NCBI GenBank assembly: GCA_015231995.1
Contig: JADGAO010000133.1
Span: 1-9,022, forward strand
DNA: 9,022 bases
Source: Nitrospinota bacterium
GTDB lineage: Bacteria > Nitrospinota_A > UBA7883 > JACRLM01
Direction: 5' to 3'
This document shows positions 1 to 6,033 of this stretch, in pieces. The first letter of the stretch is position 1. Each line of letters opens with the position of its first letter. The notes under the pieces were generated by a model, which ran no database searches, had not been told where the DNA came from, and saw only the letters and a list, made by a program, of their open reading frames with translations. Position numbers and translations under genes: made by a program.

Positions 1-271
1 GTCTTCCGGCTGTGTCGTATCCGTAATCTATTGTTTGGCCATCGGGACGCGTGATTCGAGTGAGTTGCTTATCAAGATTGTAGGCGTATGTCGTGCTCGT
101 CGTCCCGGAGCCTGCAACCACGGGCGGATTATAACTCGACTCTAAATTTACAGGTGTATATGCAAACCCATGAGCGGGTCTGCTTGGCGGAGCTACGGAA
201 GTCACGTTTCCGTTCGCGTCGAGTGTGCGGGACACCATCGGTCCATCGAAAAGGGTTTGCGATGTCATCAT
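1..271 (-). pseudogene. 5'-truncated Rhs/YD-repeat fragment, continues past the left edge
   Basis: Read on the minus strand, this segment encodes Rhs shell sequence without a stop as far as the window edge. Visible motifs include LDANGNVTSV, PPSRPAHGF, YTPVNLESSY, AYNLDKQLTRITRPDGQ and YGYDTAGR. They align with the same order of motifs in the two longer Rhs proteins here (for example PPSRPAHGF and TPVNLES in the 1268-4228 gene). Rhs homology starts at about base 263 (SQTLFDG, matching SQTAPDG in the right-hand Rhs). Two consecutive ATGs (271-269 and 268-266) precede it, with an in-frame TGA at 292-290. The ATGs belong to the remnant of a decayed immunity gene rather than to rhs, and no well-spaced ribosome site is seen. 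The N-terminal half of an Rhs protein is therefore missing, which marks this as another displaced Rhs tip. Its toxin end lies outside the window. Whether it is translated is unknown. Confidence 0.8.
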
Positions 272-327
272 AATAAAAGAAATTTTACCTCATGTGAGTT
301 CTTCTAACTTATTTGGCATGCTTTAAT
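266..327 (-). pseudogene. Remnant 5' end of a third copy of the PLA2-tip immunity gene
   Basis: From 327 down to about 270 the minus strand resembles the leader and first codons of the two intact membrane immunity genes. The leader ATTAAAGCATG matches ATTAAAGTATG, and the start at 319 reads MPNKLEELT before a TGA at 292-290. The intact copies read MLKKLEQMT and MLKKLEQIT. After the stop the DNA still matches (TAAAATTTCT against GAGAAATTTCT, then TATTA), with one base fewer than the intact copy. By eye, identity is roughly 75% over nearly 60 bases. The homology then gives way to Rhs sequence. I read this as a third tandem immunity copy, inactivated by a nonsense change and a one-base deletion and cut off by an Rhs joint. 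Confidence 0.7.
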
Positions 328-749
328 TTAGCGCAATAATTTTCAAAACGAACTCCAATATAATAGCCTATGCCAGCAACAAGTATCCCAAATGTTGGGA
401 TATAAATTAAACCCAATACCGCTGTAGAACTTTCATCAGTAGAGACGACCCATATAACCCAAAGATAAAAAGCAGTTACGGCGGTAGTTGAAAATATCTG
501 AGGGATGGGATCGGACTTCATCCAAGACAAGGAAAATGCAGTAATGGTTGGGAAGTAGCAAACAAAAAAGAAGACCAAATGCCATGTTGCAAATCTAAAG
601 ATATCACCCCATGTTCTATCTTCAGGGTGTATGTATATTAACCATCCCTGAATTGATAATATGAAGAAAACATTGGCTACAAATATAGTTAGTATCCAGT
701 AATAGGAGAAATTTCTCCCTCTGGTCATTTGTTCCAACTTTTTTAGCAT
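309..749 (-). CDS. Four-helix membrane protein, candidate immunity protein (copy b)
   Basis: This gene encodes 146 residues. Ungapped by-eye alignment gives about 62% identity to the upstream neighbour at 778-1203, including the shared N-terminus MLKKLEQ, the GRNFSYYW segment, FST..VTAFYLW and IGVRF. It has four hydrophobic stretches (about residues 15-36, 49-76, 88-103 and 108-132), so it is an integral inner-membrane protein. It lies 28 bases downstream of its paralogue in the same direction. Both follow the PLA2-tipped rhs gene, the usual position for Rhs immunity genes, so I infer protection from that toxin. The bases before both starts are duplicated (CAATATTAAAGTATG), and neither has a strong ribosome site. 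The last residues (KLKHAK) are odd: relative to copy a, about 24 bases including the native stop are missing, and the frame reads into the leader and start of the decayed third copy, ending on its TAA (311-309). I recognise no named family. Confidence 0.75.
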   Translation of the reverse strand: MLKKLEQMTRGRNFSYYWILTIFVANVFFILSIQGWLIYIHPEDRTWGDIFRFATWHLVFFFVCYFPTITAFSLSWMKSDPIPQIFSTTAVTAFYLWVIWVVSTDESSTAVLGLIYIPTFGILVAGIGYYIGVRFENYCAKLKHAK

Positions 750-777
750 ACTTTAATATTGCCCGAACGAGAAACAT

Positions 778-1203
778 TTATGTAGCTCGATACTTAGCAA
801 AGCGAACTCCAATTTGATAGCCTATAATAGCAACAAGTACTCCAAGTATTGGAATAAAGAATAATGCAATTGCCGCTGTGGAGTTTTCATCAGTAAAGAC
901 AACCCATATAATCCAAAGATAAAATGCAGTTACGAAGCTGGTTGAAAATACCTGTGGGATGGTCTTATATTTATTGTAAATCAAGAAAAAAGCTGTACCG
1001 GACGGAAAGTACCATATATAAAATAGCCCCCAATGCCACATAACGTAAATCCAAATACCATGCCATGTTCTCATCTCCGGCATTGTGTATAATTCCCACC
1101 CCTGAATTGATAAGACGAACAATACATTGACCACAAATATGATTAGCATCCAATAATAAGAGAAATTCCTTCCTCCAGTAATTTGTTCCAGTTTTTTTAA
1201 CAT
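778..1203 (-). CDS. Four-helix membrane protein, candidate PLA2-toxin immunity protein (copy a)
   Basis: This gene encodes 141 residues and starts 64 bases after the stop of the PLA2-tipped rhs gene. It is hydrophobic throughout, with likely membrane helices at about residues 15-36, 49-76, 88-103 and 108-132 and a short basic N-terminus (MLKKLEQ). An aromatic-rich second helix region (WIYVMWHWGLFYIWYFP) stands out. Immediate position after the toxin tip and membrane location fit an immunity protein against a phospholipase acting from outside or in the periplasm. The function is inferred from context; I do not recognise a Pfam family. It is the most intact copy of a tandem family, with a second full copy downstream and a third decayed one. 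The start is preceded by a perfect 9-base inverted repeat whose second arm ends 3 bases before the ATG. No strong Shine-Dalgarno sequence is seen. Confidence 0.75.
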   Translation of the reverse strand: MLKKLEQITGGRNFSYYWMLIIFVVNVLFVLSIQGWELYTMPEMRTWHGIWIYVMWHWGLFYIWYFPSGTAFFLIYNKYKTIPQVFSTSFVTAFYLWIIWVVFTDENSTAAIALFFIPILGVLVAIIGYQIGVRFAKYRAT

Positions 1204-1206
1204 ACT

Positions 1207-1237
1207 TTAATATTGTTCATATGAGAGTCAATATTAA
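1207..1237. promoter_or_regulatory. Perfect 9-bp inverted repeat just upstream of immunity copy a
   Basis: TTAATATTG at 1207-1215 and CAATATTAA at 1229-1237 are exact reverse complements separated by 13 bases. The arm nearer the gene ends three bases before the ATG at 1203-1201. It could be an operator for a dimeric repressor or an RNA hairpin covering the start. It is AT-rich, so chance formation is possible. Copy b has only the proximal arm. No convincing -35/-10 pair was found in the same gap. Confidence 0.35.
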
Positions 1238-1267
1238 GGTGTAATCATAGGGCATAACTACTAGTTT

Positions 1268-4228
1268 TTAGTGATAGTAACGGTGGCCAGTATAATTAAC
1301 TCCTGCACAATACCCTAACTGCTCAACCTTGCACAAAGCACCTTGTATTGGGTACATAATGCTAGCCTTCTGACATTTCTGGCGCAGACACAAACAAAAC
1401 GCATCGTCGCAATCTTGTTGAGAGACATTACATTGCTTTTCATAGCAATTATCATGCTTGTCACAACACTCTCCTACCATACCGCTCGGATCCACATGGA
1501 TTCCACCTGGGCCACATCCCTTGAGACCTTTTAAGTCGTAGAAATCAACGGGATCATTATTCACATATCCAAACAGGTTCGTATCTCCGCCTTTGAACTT
1601 TATCGGGTCCTTCGCTGTCCATCGTCCCGTTTCCGCATCGTAATCGCGCGCCCCGTGACGAGTCAACTTCGTATGCTGATCGTATATTCCGCCTGCAAAA
1701 CCGAAGGGTTGAAACCCTGGGTTTGTATCATTCGTAATATTCCCAAATTCGTCGTAATCCATCCTTTGCACGACGGAGCCATCGGTTATATTCACCACCA
1801 AGCGCGGGCTTCCAAGATGATCGCTAACAATGCGATAAGTGACACCACCTTTTATCATGTAATCCGGCACGTTTTCCCTCGTGGCGTAAACATACCTTGC
1901 GATTACGCTTCCGGTCCCATCCAGTTCCGCGACAGGCTCAAGGGCGTTTTCATACACGAGCCCCTGCGTTAATACGCCGTTCACCTTTTTACCGACACGT
2001 CTGTTCTCGCCGTCTATTATATATTCAATTAACGTCCCGTCGGGCAACGTAGCCGAAACAAGATTGCCTAACGCATCATAGGAATACAATGTCTGAAGCC
2101 CGTTGACGGTTTTACCGGAAAGCTCCCCATTCGCCGTGTATGCGTATGAAGCGGCGCCGTAACTAAGCAGTCTGTCTTGCGAATCGTAGCCACCGGAGAC
2201 AGTTCCGCCCTGCGTCGTAGCGGCGATACGGTTTCCATTGGCGTCATATGTATAGCTCGACGACTGAACGCCATTTTTTGATACGCCAACCAACCGGCCC
2301 GCCGCATCGTAGGTATAATCGTAGGTTGTAGCGACTCCACTTAGAGTCTCCACCTTGCGGGTAATTCTGCCGGATACGTCCCGTGTATGCTGAACATCGT
2401 ACATTGTTGAGGCCGCATACTTAGCCGTTATTGCGGTCAATTCGCCAAATGTATTGTATCCGGCGGTTGTAGCCATGCTTCCAAGCGAGGCGCCGGTTAC
2501 ATGCCCATTTTGTGCATTCCGCGTGACTGCAAGCGCTCCGGCAGAAGTGAGCATTCCATCAGCGTCATATCCGAAAGATACGCTATGCGCCCCGTTGATA
2601 CTTTGCGTCGTTGGGCGCAAATCGTTGTTGAATGTCCAAGCTAAAGAAGCGTTAAATTCCCCGCTCCAAGTGGTTGACGTTTGAAGCTTGCCGTCGTAAA
2701 CGTAGGCAAGGCTTTCCGATCGGCCGGCCGCATCCGTCCGTACAATCGTGGAGGGATTATCACTTCCACCGCAACATTGACCGTTGGAATTGTATGTAAA
2801 ACTAAGCGACGCCCCATTCATATTCACCGAGCTTACTCTTCCATCCGTGCCATAAACATAATTCACGGTCTGGCCGTCCGGCCTCGTTATGGATGTCACT
2901 TGTTTGTCCAGATTATAGGCGTAAGTTGTGTTTGTTGTCCCGGAATCAGCCACAGATGGCGGAACGTATTGCGACTCAAGATTAACGGGCGTATATGTGA
3001 ATCCATGAGCAGGACGTGACGGAGGAGTGATGGAGGCGATGTTGCCGTTAGCGTCGAAGGTATAACTTATTGTACGGCCATCGGGCAAGGTGGCTCCGAT
3101 CTTTCGTCCAGCTGTGTCATAGGCATAATTCATCACGTTACCTGCCGAGTCGGTAACGCTTGACATATCACCGCTGGCATCATATGAGTATGCCAACGTC
3201 CTCGCCCCCTGGCTTTGCGACACTAGCCTGCCTCTGGAATCATATCCATAAGATATAGGAACCAAGCTTCCAATCGCCAACTGGCTAATACGTCCAGTCG
3301 AGTCATATGATAATACTTTTTTGCGTCCTGCTGGGGATGTTTTTGTATTTGTCCTCGATACGGCGGTGAACACGCTGGTGTACGTCTTTCCATTCACTGT
3401 CTGCGTGTCGGTGATTGATGAAACGCTAAGCGGGTCTGCGGGATTCGACAACGTAACGCTTCGGGATGTTGTTGTCGTTGAAGTCAACCCTGATGGCAGT
3501 TTGACCGTTGAACTGGCAACCGGCGACATCATACCGTAACGCGAGTCGGGGGATTTAGTTGTAGTCGTCACTGTCCCGTCCGGGCTGGTCGTTACGCTCG
3601 AAGCGTTCGGCAATGTCTCCGTTACAGTCACCGCTCCCGATGGGCTGGTTAGCGTCATGCGTTCGCCGCCGGTCGCTAGTATCTCCCTCAACGTTGTGTC
3701 AACACGCCCTTCGGCGCTGGTGATACTGCTTGTCTGTGTCGTTCTCGTTTTACTGCTCGTCAACGTCCAGCCGCCACCGACGGGGTTGCGGTCGGCGGTC
3801 AACTTGCCCATCGTGTCGTGGGTGAATGTGTAAACGCCGCCGTTGGGGTCGGTCATCGAAGACATCAACCCGTCGGGGCTGTATGTGAAGCGTGTGGCGT
3901 TGCCGGCGGGGTCGGCGACGGAGGCGAGATAACCGTTGGAGTTGAGCGTCAACTCGGTTCTCACTCCGTATGGCGATACTATACCTGTGGCGTTTCCGGC
4001 CCCGTCGCGCTGGACGGTTGTCACGTTGCCGTCGCCGTCGGTGACGGTAATAAGTTTTCCAGATACGTCGTAGCCGAATGCGGATATAACCGCGCCTGTC
4101 AGCGTATTCCTGGTCTGAAGATGTTTACCGTTACGGTTGAACATCCACAACGTGGAGCCGTCTTCCGAGGCGATGGCGTAATCTAGCGCGTTGAATCCTG
4201 GATTGGCGTTGGTCACCCGGACTATCAT
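1268..4228 (-). CDS. Rhs/YD-repeat protein lacking the usual N-terminal region, with a phospholipase A2-like toxin tip
   Basis: This gene encodes 986 residues. Residues from about 20 to 800 are YD-repeat shell, with many YDxxGR, YAYD and YDANGN units. The Rhs hallmark block follows: DHLGSPRL (about 803-810), GFAGG, GARDYDAETGRW (ending about 870), KDPIKF and DPVDFYDLKGL (ending 902). The last 84 residues are a variable tip with PLA2 signatures. In known Rhs effectors the shell encloses the toxin and the tip is released by cleavage after the hallmark block. This protein lacks the N-terminal PAAR, membrane or plug regions of a full-length Rhs, and no signal peptide is seen. The ATG at 4228 has no ribosome site and lies about 14 bases past a fragment of an unrelated toxin end, so the 5' part has been replaced by recombination. 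A TAG closes the same frame a short way upstream. It may be a displaced, weakly expressed or silent allele. Two membrane immunity genes follow. Confidence 0.85.
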   Translation of the reverse strand: MIVRVTNANPGFNALDYAIASEDGSTLWMFNRNGKHLQTRNTLTGAVISAFGYDVSGKLITVTDGDGNVTTVQRDGAGNATGIVSPYGVRTELTLNSNGYLASVADPAGNATRFTYSPDGLMSSMTDPNGGVYTFTHDTMGKLTADRNPVGGGWTLTSSKTRTTQTSSITSAEGRVDTTLREILATGGERMTLTSPSGAVTVTETLPNASSVTTSPDGTVTTTTKSPDSRYGMMSPVASSTVKLPSGLTSTTTTSRSVTLSNPADPLSVSSITDTQTVNGKTYTSVFTAVSRTNTKTSPAGRKKVLSYDSTGRISQLAIGSLVPISYGYDSRGRLVSQSQGARTLAYSYDASGDMSSVTDSAGNVMNYAYDTAGRKIGATLPDGRTISYTFDANGNIASITPPSRPAHGFTYTPVNLESQYVPPSVADSGTTNTTYAYNLDKQVTSITRPDGQTVNYVYGTDGRVSSVNMNGASLSFTYNSNGQCCGGSDNPSTIVRTDAAGRSESLAYVYDGKLQTSTTWSGEFNASLAWTFNNDLRPTTQSINGAHSVSFGYDADGMLTSAGALAVTRNAQNGHVTGASLGSMATTAGYNTFGELTAITAKYAASTMYDVQHTRDVSGRITRKVETLSGVATTYDYTYDAAGRLVGVSKNGVQSSSYTYDANGNRIAATTQGGTVSGGYDSQDRLLSYGAASYAYTANGELSGKTVNGLQTLYSYDALGNLVSATLPDGTLIEYIIDGENRRVGKKVNGVLTQGLVYENALEPVAELDGTGSVIARYVYATRENVPDYMIKGGVTYRIVSDHLGSPRLVVNITDGSVVQRMDYDEFGNITNDTNPGFQPFGFAGGIYDQHTKLTRHGARDYDAETGRWTAKDPIKFKGGDTNLFGYVNNDPVDFYDLKGLKGCGPGGIHVDPSGMVGECCDKHDNCYEKQCNVSQQDCDDAFCLCLRQKCQKASIMYPIQGALCKVEQLGYCAGVNYTGHRYYH
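1271..1522 (-). other. PLA2-like C-terminal toxin domain of the 1268-4228 Rhs protein
   Basis: This is the 84-residue tip after the Rhs block ending DLKGL (residues 903-986). GCGPGG resembles the calcium-binding loop of secreted phospholipase A2. CCDKHDNCY (residues 921-929) matches the CCxxHDxCY active-site signature, with H925 as catalytic His, D926 as calcium ligand and Y929 equivalent to Tyr52. CDDAFCLCL (about 940-948) resembles the second signature carrying the catalytic Asp. Eleven cysteines imply a disulfide-stabilised domain that works outside the cytoplasm. Known PLA2 enzymes hydrolyse the sn-2 acyl bond of phospholipids, which would make this a membrane-destroying effector. The homology is read from motifs only, but the arrangement is quite specific. 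Confidence 0.83.
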
Positions 4229-4241
4229 GGCATACCCGGGG

Positions 4242-4311
4242 CGCTTTCCGCTCCGCTTCCTCTATCCGCTTATACTCATCTAATACATCCTTAACGTAAT
4301 CCTGGCAATTA
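4242..4311 (-). repeat. 70-bp direct repeat, copy 1: orphaned piece of a papain-like toxin C-terminus
   Basis: Bases 4242-4311 match 5023-5092 with four mismatches in 70, at a spacing of 781 bases. On the minus strand both encode NCQDYVKDVLDEY followed by KRIEEAERK, the end of the toxin domain at 4957-5373. Here the fragment has no toxin upstream. It begins inside the stop codon of the membrane-anchored immunity gene (4309-4311) and runs, in a different frame, into the start of the 986-residue Rhs protein. It is the scar of a second copy of this toxin that was almost completely removed, or of a recombination that joined the PLA2 Rhs segment to a toxin end. Confidence 0.85.
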
Positions 4312-4953
4312 CAAAGGCCTTGCCCGTTCAATTACAATATGCGTCGGCTCAAACTGGTTGAAATATTCATCTATTTCAAGCAACTCAACCCGTACCTTTA
4401 TCGGCTTGTTCTTCGGCAAATCATCGGGAACCTTATAGTGATACGGCAGTGGATCCGGAAGAACTTTTAACCCAATACTCCCCCTGAATATTCCCAACTC
4501 CCCCCCTTCCATGGCGGCGATAGCTCGCTTAACGCCCTCGTTTGGCGTGTCCTGGGCAAGATCGGGCGCATACGTAAAATGAGCTATGCCCACTTTTTCG
4601 CCCAAGGTTACATCTACAGGCTTGTAGCCCTCGGCAGTAAACTGGAATCGGATGCGGAGGTCTGAAGGATATCCGGCTGGCACTTTTCCTTTTTTTTTCT
4701 CCCAATCTATATTGCTCAAGGACTTTCTAACATATATATCTATATAATATTTCCCTCCCGCCTTGTCGTTTTGATATTCGAATTCTTTTACAGCTCCGGC
4801 CGCGCTGAAATCAAACTCCTCGAATAAGACTATTTTATACCTATCATACATTACTATCTTAAAAGCAACCGGCAGGATCACCGGCCGCCACAGGACAAGC
4901 ACTGCCGCCACCGCAACTATTACAGCAGGCATGATGTATATCCAACCCTTCAT
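4309..4953 (-). CDS. Single-pass membrane-anchored protein, candidate immunity protein for the papain-like tip
   Basis: This gene encodes 214 residues. Its ATG (4953-4951) directly abuts the TAA of the orphan toxin tip (4956-4954). There is no Shine-Dalgarno sequence, so translation would depend on reinitiation after the toxin. The N-terminus (MKGWIYIMPAVIVAVAAVL) is one hydrophobic helix at about residues 5-22, without a lipobox Cys. The remaining polar, beta-like domain of about 185 residues probably faces the periplasm. Position after a toxin tip is the basis for the immunity call; I recognise no family. The C-terminus (IVIERARPL) ends on a TAA that is part of the 70-bp toxin-tail repeat, so the original 3' end may have been altered by the recombination that placed the repeat there. 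A periplasm-facing immunity protein would imply that the toxin acts in the envelope. Confidence 0.7.
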   Translation of the reverse strand: MKGWIYIMPAVIVAVAAVLVLWRPVILPVAFKIVMYDRYKIVLFEEFDFSAAGAVKEFEYQNDKAGGKYYIDIYVRKSLSNIDWEKKKGKVPAGYPSDLRIRFQFTAEGYKPVDVTLGEKVGIAHFTYAPDLAQDTPNEGVKRAIAAMEGGELGIFRGSIGLKVLPDPLPYHYKVPDDLPKNKPIKVRVELLEIDEYFNQFEPTHIVIERARPL

Positions 4954-4990
4954 TTATTGACAATTACAATCCAGATTGCCACTTTCCCCC

Positions 4991-5007
4991 TCATCATCAT
5001 CATCATC
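4991..5007. repeat. TCA trinucleotide microsatellite encoding an Asp tract
   Basis: Five TCA units plus TC on the plus strand correspond to GAT/GAC-type codons on the minus strand, giving DDDDD in the acidic tail of the orphan toxin. Slippage here changes the tail by whole residues, not the frame. Confidence 0.8.
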
Positions 5008-5022
5008 CGCTTTCTTTTGGGA

Positions 5023-5092
5023 CGTTTTCCGTTCCGCTTCCTCTATCCTCTTATACTCATCTAATACATCTTTAACGTAATCCTGGCAATTA
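5023..5092 (-). repeat. 70-bp direct repeat, copy 2 (within the toxin tip)
   Basis: This is the in-place copy of the repeat found at 4242-4311. It encodes the Cys-containing NCQDYVKDVLDEY helix of the papain-like toxin. The two copies lie in the same orientation and bracket the toxin tail and the whole membrane-anchored immunity gene. Recombination between them would delete 781 bases, including that immunity gene. Confidence 0.85.
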
Positions 5093-6033
5093 TGCTTTCT
5101 TATATCATATTTGGAGCGATCCCATTTTGGCTTTATATTGGCTTCCGCCAGTTTAATGGTCGCATCATCATAATGCGTTGAGCCAAGTTTATAATCGCTG
5201 GCCTTATGTTCCTTATCCTCGGTTATCGTAATTTCCCCTGTATCCTTGGATTTATTGTGGACTCCAGAAGTTACTCCATTGTCATATATTATCGCTTCAT
5301 GATGCACGCCTGGGATTAATCTATACGCCAAGACGCCGCCGGGAACATCCAAAGCTCTTTCCCCAATATACGCCAGGCCGGAAATATCCACAAGCTGGAC
5401 CGGGTCGGCCAATACATAGCCGTATAGATTCGCATATCCCCCAGCGAACCGTATCGTATCCTTAACCGTCCATCTTCCCGTTTCGGCGTCATAATCCCTC
5501 GCGCCAAAACGAACGAGCTTTGTATGCTGGTCATACAATCCACCCGCGAAGCCAAATGGCTGGAAACCAGGAGCGCTATCTGAAATCACATTGCCGAATT
5601 CGTCATAGTCCATCCGTTGAGCGACGGTGCCAGTGGAAGAATCCACAACCAGCTTGGGACTGCCCAAGTGATCGCTGATTATGCGATATGCAATACACCT
5701 TTCATCATATAATCAGGCGTATTTGTTTTAGTCGCATAGACATATCTTCCTACTATCGCGCCTGTCCCGTCAAGCTCCGCCACAGGTTCGGTATTGCTTC
5801 CATACAGAAATCCCTGTGCTAAAACGCCGTTCACTTTTTTCCCGACACGTCGACTTTTCCCGTCAACAACGTAGTCTATTATTTTCCCATCTGGTAGCGT
5901 CACGCGTAGCAGGTTACCAATCGCATCATACTTATACGATGTATCCAGTCCGTTTGCGGTTTTAAGCTCTAACTCACCATTGGGAGTGTAGGTATATGAG
6001 TTGGCGCCGTATGTAAGCAGGCGATCCTGCGCG

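Larger units (their letters stand above)
4957..5373 (-). other. Predicted permuted papain-like (LRAT/NlpC-P60-like) toxin domain
   Basis: This is the 139-residue tip after DISGL. GVHHEAIIYDNG (tip residues 22-33) supplies candidate catalytic His, and HNCQDYVKDVLDEY (94-107) supplies a Cys in an NC-x-x-(Y/F)-V context. His before Cys, with NCxxF/Y at the start of a helix, is the pattern of circularly permuted papain-fold enzymes such as the LRAT and YiiX-like families. These act as thiol peptidases, acyltransferases or phospholipases. The tail after residue 117 is lysine- then aspartate-rich (KADDDDDEGE) and ends in CNCQ. The specific activity cannot be told from motifs. An unrelated fold with a coincidental NC motif remains possible. 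Confidence 0.5.

Noticed and set aside
88..273. Plus-strand 61-codon frame at the left edge
   Set aside because: It is antisense to clear Rhs coding sequence (PPSRPAHGF, AYNLDKQL).
1204..1267. Possible promoter (TTGACT followed by TATTAA) before immunity copy a
   Set aside because: The spacing is 13 bases, too short for a normal sigma-70 promoter, and AT-rich DNA gives such matches by chance.
2068..2340. Minus-strand 90-codon frame inside Rhs-3, and similar ones at 971-1153 and 5316-5555
   Set aside because: These are alternative-frame shadows of Rhs or immunity genes whose own frames carry recognisable motifs.
3818..4186. Plus-strand open frames of 60-122 codons across the Rhs genes (such as 1655-1972, 2681-3019, 3321-3539, 3818-4186)
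   Set aside because: They lie antisense to continuous YD-repeat coding sequence, resemble no family, and are expected in GC-rich repetitive coding DNA.
1600..4200. Short similar units recurring across the region, possible CRISPR-like or satellite array
   Set aside because: The units are degenerate, variably spaced and encode YD repeats in frame, so they are protein repeats.
4131..4331. Minus-strand 66-codon frame beginning MNGQGLCNCQDYV
   Set aside because: It is the toxin-tail remnant read on into Rhs DNA in the wrong frame, not a gene.
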